NCBI RefSeq assembly: GCF_000263855.1
Contig: NZ_AJWX01000003.1
Location: forward strand, 1-64,000
Direction: 5' to 3'
Length of the DNA stretch: 64,000 bases
DNA from: Pseudomonas sp. M47T1
GTDB lineage: Bacteria > Pseudomonadota > Gammaproteobacteria > Pseudomonadales > Pseudomonadaceae
The position numbers were made by a program, and so were the translations under genes. Below are positions 17,762 through 27,194 of this stretch, piece by piece (the first letter of the stretch is position 1; each line of letters begins with the position of its first letter). The notes under the pieces were generated by a model. The model saw only the letters and a list, made by a program, of their open reading frames with translations, had not been told where the DNA came from and made no database searches.

Positions 17762-17988
17762 GTTGGCGAACTCTGGTCATTATGGTCGCCACGGGTTCGC
17801 GGTGCTCATGGGCAGGGCTGGCGGGGCGAGACGTGGGGCGCGCGAGGCGGCGGTATTCTAGGGGGAGTGTATCAACGTGGACAACCCACTTTCCGCGATA
17901 ATGGCCATTTGCCAGATAAACGGAATCTGCCCCCAACCTGCTGAATTTCCTTATTTCTCAAGTAATTCCGAAAGTTACGGCGCAAATG

Positions 17989-18018
17989 AAAAGCCGGCAT
18001 CAAGTGCCGGCTTTTTTG
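17989..18018 (-). terminator. Terminator of the OprD-type porin gene
   Basis: AAGCCGGCA / TGCCGGCTT with a 5-nt loop has T-runs on both strands, so it may act in both directions. It lies just beyond the porin stop codon. Confidence 0.85.
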
Positions 18019-18033
18019 CAAACAAACGTTTGA

Positions 18034-19383
18034 TTAGAAGATGTTGATCGGGTAATCGACGATTACACGGTATTCATCCGAGTTGTCGTCCACGGTCTTG
18101 TAGCCATCGTTGCTGCGGTTGGTGGACCAGCGCAAGCGCAAACCCAGGTTTTTCGCAGGGCCCTGTTGCACCACGTACTTGATGTCCACGTCGCGTTCCC
18201 AGTGCATGGCGTCTTTGCCATCGGGGTTGTAGTAGTCGTAGCCCGAATCTGCGGCCTGGGTGGCCTTGGTCAGGTCTGCGGTACCGCGGGTGTACGAGAT
18301 GCCCGAGGTCAGGCCAGGCAGGCCCCAGCCAACAAAGTCATACAAGTACGCAAGCTTCCAGGACTTCTCGCCAGGGGAGTTGAAGTCCGACCACTGCTGG
18401 GAGTTGTCGAGGAAGATGCTGTCGCCGTCTTCGATGTAGTCGAACGGCGTATTGCCGTTGACCTTCTGCAGCGAGGCGGTGATGGTCTGGTGGCCGATGG
18501 TGGTGCCCAGGTGCACGCTGAAGGTGTTGTTGTCGATCTTGCCCAGCAACGCCTGCCCACTGCTCTGGGTGCGGTAATAGTGGAAGCCCGGGTTCACGCT
18601 GATCAGGTCGTTGATCGCGTAGGTATAGTCCAGGTCGTAGTAGTACTGGTCCCAGATGTCCTTGAGCTGCGAGGCAAACAGGTTGGTGGTCACCCCTGGC
18701 AGGCCGGTGTAGGTCGCGCCGGCCCAATCCATGTGCTTGCTTTCCTTGCCGTCGGGCAAGGTGCCATAGTAGGTGCCGATGCGGCCGTTGCCGCTCTGGT
18801 TGAACAGCTTGTCGAAGCTGACCTGGCCTGCGTCCAGGGTCAGGTGATCGAAGCTGGTGTTCGTGGCTTCGACGCCGCGGAAGGTCATCGGCAGCATCCG
18901 CGAGGCGCCACCGGCGATTACCGGGTTGTTCAGGAACAGGTCACCGGCTTTGATCACGGTGCCAAAGGCGCGCATTTTCACCGCACCACCGGCCGAGGAG
19001 AACGAGTCTGGTGCATCGCCATACAGGTTGCCCGCCTTGGTGGCGCGGGTGGTCGGCAGAATGCTGGAGCCGCCGGTGCCGCCACCGCCGTCCAGTTTCA
19101 GGCCCAACATGGCGTTTACGTCGATACCAAAGCCTACCGTGCCCTGGGTGAAACCCGACTCGAAGATACCGGTGAAACCCTGGCCCCATTCGACACTGTT
19201 GTTCTCGCCATTGTGACGGCGATGGCTGAGGTAGTAGTTCTTCAGGTCCAGGGTCAGGGTGGAACCGTCGATGAAGCCATCCTTGCTGGCGGCTGCGGTG
19301 GTGCTGTCATCGGCGTAGGCGCCGGCGGACATCGTTGCAGCCAATGCAACGAAAAGCGGGCTGAATCGGAAAGTCGATTTCAC
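18034..19383 (-). CDS. OprD-family outer-membrane porin
   Basis: A 449-residue protein with a signal peptide ending SAGAYA (about residue 24). The OprD-family start [22 protein letters not shown] and later [39 protein letters not shown] and a C-terminal aromatic residue (YPINIF) indicate an 18-strand barrel. OprD paralogues import amino acids, small peptides or organic acids; the substrate here cannot be told. It is monocistronic with its own terminator and is separated from the upstream small gene by another terminator. Confidence 0.92.
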   Translation of the reverse strand: MKSTFRFSPLFVALAATMSAGAYADDSTTAAASKDGFIDGSTLTLDLKNYYLSHRRHNGENNSVEWGQGFTGIFESGFTQGTVGFGIDVNAMLGLKLDGGGGTGGSSILPTTRATKAGNLYGDAPDSFSSAGGAVKMRAFGTVIKAGDLFLNNPVIAGGASRMLPMTFRGVEATNTSFDHLTLDAGQVSFDKLFNQSGNGRIGTYYGTLPDGKESKHMDWAGATYTGLPGVTTNLFASQLKDIWDQYYYDLDYTYAINDLISVNPGFHYYRTQSSGQALLGKIDNNTFSVHLGTTIGHQTITASLQKVNGNTPFDYIEDGDSIFLDNSQQWSDFNSPGEKSWKLAYLYDFVGWGLPGLTSGISYTRGTADLTKATQAADSGYDYYNPDGKDAMHWERDVDIKYVVQQGPAKNLGLRLRWSTNRSNDGYKTVDDNSDEYRVIVDYPINIF

Positions 19384-19493
19384 AGTTTATAAACTCCTTG
19401 GTAAATGTTTTTTAACTTTGGCAGTTATTATTTTCATCAGCTCAGTTTTTTATAATGGGTACAATCGTGTGTAGCTCTGCGTTTCCGACAGAC

Positions 19494-19523
19494 AAAAAAA
19501 AGCCGCTGATAGCAGCGGCTTTA
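19494..19523 (-). terminator. Terminator after the small periplasmic-protein gene
   Basis: On the minus strand AAAGCCGCTG-CTAT-CAGCGGCTTT is followed by a run of T. It separates the small gene at 19587 from the porin gene. Confidence 0.88.
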
Positions 19524-19586
19524 AGATCAATCGCTCGGACAACCATCATCTAAGCAACGTCGAGGGAAAGGGGTTCATTTCCACTC

Positions 19587-19811
19587 TCAGCTATCCTTGG
19601 CTTCGTTGGTCTGCGCCTTGGCAGCCTGCGCCTGCTGAGTGTTCTGGTGCTGCTGGGCCTTGAGCGCCACGGCCTCCTGATGCTGTTCGAAGTTAGCCTG
19701 AATGGCTTCGTTCCGCGCCACAAATGCAGGCGATTCTTCCGCCATGGCCAGTGGGGACAACATAAAGGAAGACAGAATAATAGCGCCGGCAATACCCAAT
19801 GATTTGGACAT
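19587..19811 (-). CDS. Small exported Gln/Ala-rich protein beside a two-component system
   Basis: A 74-residue protein from the ATG at 19811 (MSKSLGIAGAII); longer frames add an unlikely leader. The signal peptide ends SPLAMA at about residue 23. The mature ~50 residues are helical and rich in Gln, Ala, Glu and Lys, with no Cys. It lies downstream of a heavy-metal-type sensor kinase gene. It recalls small periplasmic partners such as PtrA-type proteins next to metal-response regulators, but I see no diagnostic motif and treat that as a guess. It has its own terminator. Confidence 0.65.
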   Translation of the reverse strand: MSKSLGIAGAIILSSFMLSPLAMAEESPAFVARNEAIQANFEQHQEAVALKAQQHQNTQQAQAAKAQTNEAKDS

Positions 19812-19934
19812 TTTGGAAAACCTTCTTGCGTCTGCAAGTTCGTTGGTGTGACGCAAATATATAAAGCGAACGGCCACTGAACAAGTGAAAATAAAGATAA
19901 GAGCCTTTACAAAACTCGTAACAGTGGCGCGCGA

Positions 19935-21299
19935 TCAGGCGGGAAGGCTGATGCCAAAGGTGTTTGCGCCGCCCTGGCTGCGCACGAAAACGCTGCCACC
20001 GTGCATCAGCGCGATGGCTTTGACGATGGCCAGGCCCAGGCCATGGTTGGCGCCGCTGTTGCTGCGCGAGGCGTCCACGCGGTAGAACCGTTCGAACAGC
20101 ATGGGCAGGTGTTCATCGGCAATGCGTGGGCCGGGGTTGCTGACTTCGATGTCTACCTGTTGCCCGTGGGGAGTGATGTTCACCTCGATCTGCTGGCCGG
20201 CGGCGGTGTGCTGCACGGCGTTGCTGAGCAGGTTGATCAGGGCGCGGCGCAAATGGGCCCGTTCGATATGCACCTGGGCGTCCCCGTTCACCCGCACGCT
20301 GATATGCGCGTCTTCAAGAATGAAGTCCAGGTACTCCACGGTGGTGGCTACTTCCTCGGCCATGGAACTGACGGTGAGTTGCGTGGCCTTGCTGCCCTGG
20401 TCGGCGCTGGCCAGGAACAGCATATCGTTGATGATGCTGCGCAGGCGTTCCAGCTCCTCCAGGTTTGACTGCAATACTTCGAAGTAATGCTCGGCCGATC
20501 GGCCGCGGGTCAGCGCCACCTGGGTCTGACCAATCAGGTTGGTCAAGGGCGAACGCAGCTCATGGGCCACGTCGGCGTTGAAGGCTTCCAGGCGCCCGTA
20601 GGCCTGGTCCACGCGCTCCAGTGACGAGTTGAAGGCCATCACGAATTCGCTTAGTTCCGGCGGCAGTGGTGACAGTTGCAGGCGGCCGGACAGCCGTGGC
20701 GGCGCCAGTTTCTGCGCCTCGCGGGACAGGCTGACCAATGGCCGCAGGCCCACGCGGGCTACCCAATAGCCCAGCGCCGAGGCCAGCAGAACGCCCAGGG
20801 CGGCGAAGCTGATCAAGGCAATGAGCAGGGTGTGCTGGGTTTGCGAAAAGGTGTCGGTCTCGATGGCGGCCAGAAAACGCAGCGGCGGGCGCTGGTCGAT
20901 GGCCGGCAGCGCGTTGACCAGCACCTTGAGCGGGTAGGTATGTTCGGCCCGTTGCAGGTCGCGCTTGCCTGGCTTGCCCTGGGCGAACTGGCGCACCTGT
21001 TCATCGGGGGCGCCGTATTCAAAGGCTGGGTTGTCGCTGACCACCCAGAAGTGCAGGCGGCGATCTTCTTCTTCCAACAGCTTGAGCTTGGCGACGATCT
21101 TGGCCCAGCGTTCGGGTGAACCATCGCGCGTCAGCACCGATTCCAGCACGCTGTAGCGGGCGTCCAGCTCTGCTTCAGGCAACAGCCCCAGGCTCTTGTC
21201 CACCTGCCGGTAGAGCGCCCAGCCCATGATCAGGAAAATCAGCATGGCCACCAGGGTGAACAGCGCGCTCAGGCGCACCGCGATGGAGTTAGTACTCAC
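19935..21299 (-). CDS. Sensor histidine kinase (heavy-metal-sensor type)
   Basis: A 454-residue inner-membrane kinase. The GTG at 21299 is chosen because it overlaps the regulator stop by 11 nt and gives MSTNSIAVRLSALFTLVAMLIFLIMGW, the usual N-terminus of CusS/IrlS-type kinases. Order: first helix (10-29), periplasmic loop to about 155, second helix, HAMP, HisKA with phospho-acceptor His in DVAHELRSPLTN, then an HATPase domain (NLLSNAVQHTAAG, GLGLAIVKAIA). The first gene of the pair is the response regulator. Its signal may be a metal or another envelope stress that induces the RND pump encoded upstream on the same strand. Confidence 0.92.
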   Translation of the reverse strand: MSTNSIAVRLSALFTLVAMLIFLIMGWALYRQVDKSLGLLPEAELDARYSVLESVLTRDGSPERWAKIVAKLKLLEEEDRRLHFWVVSDNPAFEYGAPDEQVRQFAQGKPGKRDLQRAEHTYPLKVLVNALPAIDQRPPLRFLAAIETDTFSQTQHTLLIALISFAALGVLLASALGYWVARVGLRPLVSLSREAQKLAPPRLSGRLQLSPLPPELSEFVMAFNSSLERVDQAYGRLEAFNADVAHELRSPLTNLIGQTQVALTRGRSAEHYFEVLQSNLEELERLRSIINDMLFLASADQGSKATQLTVSSMAEEVATTVEYLDFILEDAHISVRVNGDAQVHIERAHLRRALINLLSNAVQHTAAGQQIEVNITPHGQQVDIEVSNPGPRIADEHLPMLFERFYRVDASRSNSGANHGLGLAIVKAIALMHGGSVFVRSQGGANTFGISLPA

Positions 21300-21966
21300 G
21301 CCGGCTCTCCAGCACATAGCCCATGCCGCGGATGGTGTGCAGTAGTTTTTCCTCGAACGGCCCGTCCAGCTTGGCGCGCAGGCGCTTGATAGCCACTTCG
21401 ACGACATTGGCGTCGCTGTCGAAATTGATGTCCCACACCAGTTCGGCGATGGCGGTCTTCGACAGGATCTCGCCCTGGCGGCGTGCCAGTACGCTGAGCA
21501 GCGAGAACTCCTTGGCGGTCAGGTCCAAGCGCTGGCCGGCGCGGCTGGCCTTGCGGCTGATGAGGTCGATCCACAGGTCGGCGACGCTGATCTGCACCGG
21601 CTCGTGGCCACCGCTGCGGCGGGTCAGGGCCTGCAACCGCGCCACCAGTTCCAGGAACGAGAAGGGCTTGCCCAGGTAGTCGTCGGCGCCTTCGCGCAGG
21701 CCGCGGATACGGTCTTCCACGCGCTCGCGGGCGGTGAGCATGATCACCGGTGTCTGCTTGCGCGCGCGCAGCGCCCGTAATACGCCATAACCATCCAGGC
21801 CGGGCAACATCACGTCCAGTACGATCACCGCGTAGTCGCTTTCCAGTGCCAAGTGCAGCCCCTCGATGCCATCAGGGGCCAGGTCGACGGTAAAGCCCTG
21901 TTCGGTAAGCCCCCGGTACAGGTAGTCGGCGGTCTTTTCTTCGTCTTCGATAATCAGGATACGCAT
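21289..21966 (-). CDS. OmpR-family response regulator (CusR/CopR-like)
   Basis: A 225-residue regulator. The receiver domain has phospho-acceptor Asp51 in YAVIVLDVMLPGLDGY and switch residues in PVIMLTAR; the C-terminal winged helix ends WDINFDSDANVVEVAIKRLRAKLDGPF...RGMGYVLE (read in pieces), as in heavy-metal regulators. It starts 9 nt after the RND gene stop and overlaps the kinase, so pump, regulator and kinase are probably one operon reading leftward from about 26.2 kb. No operator repeat was recognised. Confidence 0.92.
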   Translation of the reverse strand: MRILIIEDEEKTADYLYRGLTEQGFTVDLAPDGIEGLHLALESDYAVIVLDVMLPGLDGYGVLRALRARKQTPVIMLTARERVEDRIRGLREGADDYLGKPFSFLELVARLQALTRRSGGHEPVQISVADLWIDLISRKASRAGQRLDLTAKEFSLLSVLARRQGEILSKTAIAELVWDINFDSDANVVEVAIKRLRAKLDGPFEEKLLHTIRGMGYVLESRREY

Positions 21967-21975
21967 GGTCCGCTC

Positions 21976-24900
21976 TCAATGGCCGGCCGGCAGCGCCGGG
22001 GCGGGTGCCGCCTGGCGCCGGTGGAACAGCCGCTCCAGTTGCAAGTATATGACTGGGGTGGTGAACAGTGTCAGTGCCTGGCTTACCAGCAGGCCGCCTA
22101 CCACGGCCATGCCCAGCGGCTGGCGCAACTCGGCGCCGGCGCCAAAGCCGAACATCAGCGGCAGGGCGCCCAGCAATGCCGCCAGGGTGGTCATGATGAT
22201 GGGGCGGAAGCGCGTGAGGCAGGCCTTGAAGATGGCATCGCGTGGCGACAGCCCGTCGTGGCGCTGGGCTTCCAGGGCAAAGTCGACCATCAGGATGCCG
22301 TTCTTCTTGACGATGCCGATCAGCAACACCAGGCCGATCAACGCCATGATCGAGAAGTCCTGGCCACACATCCACAACATGATCAGCGCTCCCAGGCCAG
22401 CCGATGGCAAGGTGGAGATGATGGTCAGCGGGTGCACGAAGCTTTCGTACAGCACGCCCAGAATGATATACACCGCCACCAGCGCCGCCAGGATCAGCCA
22501 GGGCTGGCTGGCCAGCGAGCTCTGAAAGGCCTGGGCCGCGCCCTGGAAGTTGCCGCTGATGGAGGCGGGCATGCCGATTTCACTCTGCGCGCGGTTGAGC
22601 ACCTGCACCGCATCGCCCAGGGCCACGCCGGGTGCCAGGTTGAACGACAGGTTGGCGGCCGGGAACATGCCGTCGTGGGCAATGGACAACGGGCCAATGG
22701 TGGGTGCATCCACTCGCGCCAGGGCCGACAGCGGCACCATTTCCTGGGTGAGCGGCGAGCGCAGGTAGAAATAGTTCAGGCTCTCGGCCTTGCCGCGCTG
22801 GGCCGCGTCGAGTTCCAGCACCACTTTGTATTGGTTGGTTTCTGTCTGGAACTCATTGATCTGCCGTTGCCCGAAGGCGTCGTACAGGGCCTGGTCGACA
22901 TCGGCGGCGCTGAGCCCGAAGCGCGCGGCGTCGCTGCGGTCGATGCTGATGTGGGTGATGCTGCCGCCCAGTTGCAGGTCGTTGGACAGGTCGCGGAAGG
23001 CCGGCAGGGTGCGCAGCTTCTCGGTCAGGCGCTGGGCCCAGAGGTTCAGCGTGGGCCCGTCGTTGCTCTTGAGCACATACTGGTACTGGGCGCGGCTGGG
23101 GCCGGAGCTGAGGTTGATGTCCTGGCCGGCGCGCAGGTACAGGACGATGCCCGGTACCTTGGCCAGTTTTGGCCGCAGGCGGTCGATGAACTCGCTGGCC
23201 GATACGTCGCGATCGCCGCGGTCCTTGAGGGATATCCAGAAGCGGCCGTTGGCGATGGTCTGGTTGCTGCCGGTCACGCCCACGGAATGCGAGAAGGCCT
23301 GCACCGCCGGGTCGGCACCCACGATTTTGGCCAGTTCCAGGTGTTTCTTGATCATGTCCGGGTATGACACGTCGGCCGCTGCTTCCGTGGTGCCGAGCAC
23401 GAAGCCAGTGTCCTGGATGGGAAAGAAGCCCTTGGGGATGAAGACGTAGCCACAGATAGCCAGGCCTACCGACAGGGTGAAGATGCCCAGCATCAGCCGT
23501 TGGTGCTCCAGCGCCTTGCGCAGGTATTTCTCGTAGCCGGCCAGCAGGCGTTCGCCGAAACCGGGTTTGGCCTGTGGGTCATGCACCGGCGCGCGCATGA
23601 ACATGGCCGCCAGGGTAGGGGCCAGGGTCAGCGACACCACCACCGAAATCAGGATGGTGGACGTGGCGGTCAGCGCAAACTCCTTGAACAGCCGCCCCAC
23701 CACACCGCCCATGAACAGCAGGGGAATGAACGCCGCCACCAGCGAAAAGCTGATGGATACCACGGTGAAGCCGATTTCACCCGCGCCCTTGATGGCCGCC
23801 TCGCGCATGCTCTGCCCGGCCTCCAGGTGGCGGTGAATGTTTTCCACCACCACAATGGCGTCGTCCACCACGAACCCTACCGCCACCACGATGGCCACCA
23901 GGGTGAGGTTGTTCAGGCTGAAACCCAGCGCGTACATCAACGCGAAGCTGGCCACCAGCGACACCCCCAGCACGCTGGAGACGATCAGCGTGGCCGACCA
24001 CTGGCGCAGGAACAGCGCCATTACCGCCACCACCAGCAGCACGGCAATCAGCAGGGTGGTTTCCACTTCATGCAGCGAGGCGCGAATGGTGCGGGTACGG
24101 TCGATCAGGGTGGTGACCTGCACCGAGGCCGGCATCATGGCTTGCAGCCCAGGCATGGCCGCCTGCACGCGCTCCACCGTGTCGACGATGTTCGCGCCGG
24201 GCTGGCGGGTAATCACCAGGTTGAGGCCCGGCTGGTCTCCAGACCAGGCCTGCACGTAGGCGTTTTCCGAACCGTTGATGACCTTCGCCACGTCGGTCAG
24301 GTGCACCGGCGCGCCGTCCTTGTAGGAAATGATCACCTGGGAGTAGTCGGCCGGTTCGAACAACTGGTCATTGGATGAAAAGGTCGAGATGCTCGAATCG
24401 CTGTACAGTGCGCCCTTGGCCAGGTTCAGGCTGGTGTTCTGCAAGGCCACGCGCACGTCGGCCAGGGTCAGGCCGATGGCGGCCAGCTTGTCGGCCGAGG
24501 CCTGCACGCGGATGGCCGGGCGCTGCTGGCCGGTGATGTTGACCAGGCCCACGCCTTCGATCTGGCTGATTTGCCGCGCCAGCAGCGACTCGGCGTAGTC
24601 GCTCAGTTCAGTGCCGGGCATTTGCGAAGAGCTGATGCTGTAGATCAGCACCGGGCTGTCAGCCGGGTTGACCTTTTTCCAGGTGGGCAGTGTCGGCATG
24701 TCCTTGGGCAGCAGGCCTGCGGCGGTGTTGATGGCCGCCTGCACTTCCTGGGCGGCGGTGTCGATGCTCTTGTCCAGGGTGAACTGCAGAATCAGGTTGC
24801 TGGTACCCAGGGCGCTGGTGGAGGTCATCTGGGTCATGCCGGGAATGGCACTGAACTGCACTTCCAGGGGCGTGGCCACCGAGGAGGCCATGGTTTGCGG

Positions 24901-25077
24901 ACTGGCGCCCGGCAGCGCGGCACTGACCTGGATGGTGGGGAACTCCGCCTCCGGCAGCGGCGCCACGGGCAGTCGCGGGAAGGCGATGCAGCCAAGCAGC
25001 ACCAGCGCGAAAGTCAACAGAAGGGTGGCCACCGGGTGATTGATGCACCAGCCTGAAACACCGCCGCGCACGCTCAT
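21976..25077 (-). CDS. RND efflux permease, MdtC/MuxC-like
   Basis: A 1033-residue inner-membrane proton-driven exporter with twelve predicted transmembrane helices and two large periplasmic loops (first helix about 15-33, RLPVAPLPEAEFPTIQV after it). The blocks VVDDAIVVVENIHRHLEAG and GIVKKNGILMVDFALEAQR are typical of HAE1/MdtB-MdtC permeases, and the intramembrane Asp pair for proton relay is in FVVDDAIV. In E. coli MdtABC and Pseudomonas MuxABC two permeases act together; here only one is encoded. The start overlaps the adaptor stop by 4 nt. No outer-membrane factor gene is adjacent. Confidence 0.93.
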   Translation of the reverse strand: MSVRGGVSGWCINHPVATLLLTFALVLLGCIAFPRLPVAPLPEAEFPTIQVSAALPGASPQTMASSVATPLEVQFSAIPGMTQMTSTSALGTSNLILQFTLDKSIDTAAQEVQAAINTAAGLLPKDMPTLPTWKKVNPADSPVLIYSISSSQMPGTELSDYAESLLARQISQIEGVGLVNITGQQRPAIRVQASADKLAAIGLTLADVRVALQNTSLNLAKGALYSDSSISTFSSNDQLFEPADYSQVIISYKDGAPVHLTDVAKVINGSENAYVQAWSGDQPGLNLVITRQPGANIVDTVERVQAAMPGLQAMMPASVQVTTLIDRTRTIRASLHEVETTLLIAVLLVVAVMALFLRQWSATLIVSSVLGVSLVASFALMYALGFSLNNLTLVAIVVAVGFVVDDAIVVVENIHRHLEAGQSMREAAIKGAGEIGFTVVSISFSLVAAFIPLLFMGGVVGRLFKEFALTATSTILISVVVSLTLAPTLAAMFMRAPVHDPQAKPGFGERLLAGYEKYLRKALEHQRLMLGIFTLSVGLAICGYVFIPKGFFPIQDTGFVLGTTEAAADVSYPDMIKKHLELAKIVGADPAVQAFSHSVGVTGSNQTIANGRFWISLKDRGDRDVSASEFIDRLRPKLAKVPGIVLYLRAGQDINLSSGPSRAQYQYVLKSNDGPTLNLWAQRLTEKLRTLPAFRDLSNDLQLGGSITHISIDRSDAARFGLSAADVDQALYDAFGQRQINEFQTETNQYKVVLELDAAQRGKAESLNYFYLRSPLTQEMVPLSALARVDAPTIGPLSIAHDGMFPAANLSFNLAPGVALGDAVQVLNRAQSEIGMPASISGNFQGAAQAFQSSLASQPWLILAALVAVYIILGVLYESFVHPLTIISTLPSAGLGALIMLWMCGQDFSIMALIGLVLLIGIVKKNGILMVDFALEAQRHDGLSPRDAIFKACLTRFRPIIMTTLAALLGALPLMFGFGAGAELRQPLGMAVVGGLLVSQALTLFTTPVIYLQLERLFHRRQAAPAPALPAGH

Positions 25078-26237
25078 GGCTGTGGCTCCACGGCAGAATC
25101 GGCAACGGCGGGCTGCTCTTGCTTGACCACGTCGACCTCGCTGCCCGGCTTGAGTCGCGACTGGCCGTCACTGACCAGCGTATCGCCGGCCGTCACGCCG
25201 CTGATCACGGTGAGGGTGCTGTCCTGATACACCACCTTCACGGGCACCGACTCCACGCTGTTGCCCTTGACGCGATACACGTAATGGTTATCGACCCCAC
25301 GCTGCACCACTTGCGGTGGCACCACCAGGGCGCCGCGCAGCAGTTCGCTCTGCACGCTGATGTTCACCAACTGGCCGGGCCACAGTTTCTGCTGGCCGTT
25401 GGCAAACTGCGCCTTGGCGCGGATGGTGCCGGTGGTGGCCGACACCTGGTTGTCGATCAGGCTCAGGCGGCCCTCGCCCAGCAGGGTGCCGTTGTCGCTG
25501 TCGCCATCGACAAAGGCCTTCACCTGCGCCGGTTGATTGCCATGCACCAGTGCCAGCAGGGTAGGCAGGCTTTGCTGGGGCAGGGCGAACTCCACCGCGA
25601 TGGGGTCGATCTGAGTCACCGTGAACAGGCCTTGGGCGTCGGTTACCCGCAGGAAGTTGCCTTCATCCACCGTGCGAATGCCCACGCGGCCAGTCACCGG
25701 GGAGCGAATCTGCGTGTAGGAAAGCTGTACCTGGGCGGCCGCAATCGCTGCCTGGTCACCCTGCATCGTGGCCTTCAATTGATCCACCAGGGCCTGTTGC
25801 TGGTCCAGGGTCTGGCGCGACACGCCGTTGTCAGTGCTCAGGTCCTTGTAGCGCTTGAGGTTTACCCCGGCCACTTGTAGTTGCGCCTGGCTCTGGCCCA
25901 GTTGCGCGCGTGCCTGGTCGAGGCTGGCGCGTATGGCGCGGTCGTCGATACTGGCCAGCAGGTCGCCCTGCTTGACCCACTGCCCCTCGCTGACCGCCAG
26001 CTTGGCGAGTACGCCATCGATCTGTGGCCGAACGGTCACGCTTTGCAGCGATTGCACCGTGCCGATGCCGGTGAGGTATTTGGGCACGTCTTCGCGTGCA
26101 ACCTGCACCACCCGTACGGGTATGGCCGCCGTTGCCAGCACCTTGTGCGTCGGCTTTTTCCAGTACCACAGTGCAGCGCCCAGCAGGGCAATGATGACCA
26201 GTACCAACAGCAGTTTTCTTGTTATCGGAGTGCGCAT
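25074..26237 (-). CDS. RND efflux periplasmic adaptor, MdtA-like
   Basis: A 387-residue membrane-fusion protein. An N-terminal signal anchor (LLLVLVIIALLGAALWYW, about 9-26) is followed by the lipoyl/barrel-sandwich block (SVTVRPQIDGVLAKLAVSEGQWVKQGDLLASID), a helical hairpin rich in Gln and Ala (about 110-175), then beta-barrel and membrane-proximal domains. It connects the RND permease to an outer-membrane channel. It is first in the run adaptor-permease-regulator-kinase. The AT-poor 200-nt upstream region shows no recognised operator. Confidence 0.92.
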   Translation of the reverse strand: MRTPITRKLLLVLVIIALLGAALWYWKKPTHKVLATAAIPVRVVQVAREDVPKYLTGIGTVQSLQSVTVRPQIDGVLAKLAVSEGQWVKQGDLLASIDDRAIRASLDQARAQLGQSQAQLQVAGVNLKRYKDLSTDNGVSRQTLDQQQALVDQLKATMQGDQAAIAAAQVQLSYTQIRSPVTGRVGIRTVDEGNFLRVTDAQGLFTVTQIDPIAVEFALPQQSLPTLLALVHGNQPAQVKAFVDGDSDNGTLLGEGRLSLIDNQVSATTGTIRAKAQFANGQQKLWPGQLVNISVQSELLRGALVVPPQVVQRGVDNHYVYRVKGNSVESVPVKVVYQDSTLTVISGVTAGDTLVSDGQSRLKPGSEVDVVKQEQPAVADSAVEPQP

Positions 26238-26444
26238 TCGGGTGAGACGCCAGAGTCGTGAGCAGGGAAGGGGTAGTACTGCTCTTTATATAGCGGCAAT
26301 CCGGTCATGAGCATGACGGGTTGCTGTCAGTTTTGTCAGGAAAGGCGGGGCGCCGCCGTTGCGTAGCCACATGAGGAAGGTGGCCTGCGTCAAGGGCCGC
26401 CCTGTATTTACAGCCGTTTCCTACAGAGAAAACAGAAACAACCA

Positions 26445-26801
26445 ATGGCGGCTGATTTTCGATCCCGAGACACTTGGTTACGTATTCATTCCCTGCGAGA
26501 GGTGGCCCCTTTGATTCAATGGAATGTGGGCGGATGGCTGAAACCGGTGACGCTGGTGTTGCTGATGCCCGTGCTGCTCGTGACCTTGCACTACCTGCCG
26601 GTTCCACCGGGTGCCCGGGCGTGGCTGGCAACCCTGGGCGGCCTGGGTTGCTGTGCGGCCGCGCTGGTGCATGACAGCCGCTGGTTCAAGGCATCGATGT
26701 TCAGTGCGCTGTTGCTCAACGTATTGCTGCTGGCATTGATCAATGATCGGGACGTGGTGCTGCCGTTTTTGGCGTTGCTGTACCGGTTCGTGTGGTTGTG
26801 A
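26445..26801 (+). CDS. Small hypothetical membrane protein
   Basis: A 118-residue protein with a ~30-residue polar N-terminus and three or four hydrophobic stretches (LKPVTLVLLMPVLLVTLHYL; WLATLGGLGCCAAALVH; MFSALLLNVLLLALI; VLPFLALLYRFVWL). An A-rich leader (AACAGAAACAACC) precedes the ATG at 26445. It is divergent from the MdtA-like adaptor gene and convergent with the next gene (3-nt gap). No known domain was recognised. Confidence 0.7.
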   Translation: MAADFRSRDTWLRIHSLREVAPLIQWNVGGWLKPVTLVLLMPVLLVTLHYLPVPPGARAWLATLGGLGCCAAALVHDSRWFKASMFSALLLNVLLLALINDRDVVLPFLALLYRFVWL

Positions 26802-26804
26802 GCG

Positions 26805-27128
26805 TCAGGGCTTGCGCACGTTCATGATCGAGTCCCACTCGCTGACGTGGGCGCTTTGCCGTTGCTTGTCGAACAGGCACAGCTCACGGCCCAGGGCGTT
26901 CTTCATGTGCGGCTGTGGGTAATGCCCCTGCAGCAGGATGGCGCTATAGCCCACGCTGTCGTCGAATTCCGCCGGGCGCCCCACGGCCTGGGCGGCCTTG
27001 AGTTGGCTGGCGGCGATGCAGGCATTGATCACGGTGTCGTCGTGCTCGTTCCAGGCCTGGTCGCTGGAGGCCTGGGCCGTGCCGATGGAGGCGGCCAGCG
27101 CCAGCCAGGATAGGGCAGTCTTGATCAT
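26805..27128 (-). CDS. Small hypothetical periplasmic protein
   Basis: A 107-residue protein with a signal peptide (MIKTALSWLALAASIGTAQA, cleavage near residue 20). The mature part has two Cys (in NACIAASQL and ELCLFDK) that may form a disulfide, and a QGHYPQPHMKNALGRELCLFDK block that recurs in pseudomonad proteins of unknown function. The ATG at 27128 follows a GGAGG-like sequence. Monocistronic; the role is unknown. Confidence 0.75.
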   Translation of the reverse strand: MIKTALSWLALAASIGTAQASSDQAWNEHDDTVINACIAASQLKAAQAVGRPAEFDDSVGYSAILLQGHYPQPHMKNALGRELCLFDKQRQSAHVSEWDSIMNVRKP

Positions 27129-27194
27129 GGGAGGCCTGCGCGGTAAAAGTCCGATTATGCCCGAGCGCTGTTGGCACCTGGCAGCCCGGTGTTG

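Noticed and set aside
21853..23367. A 504-codon plus-strand frame within the RND permease
   Set aside because: Shadow frame rich in Gln, His and Arg; the minus-strand permease has clear domains.
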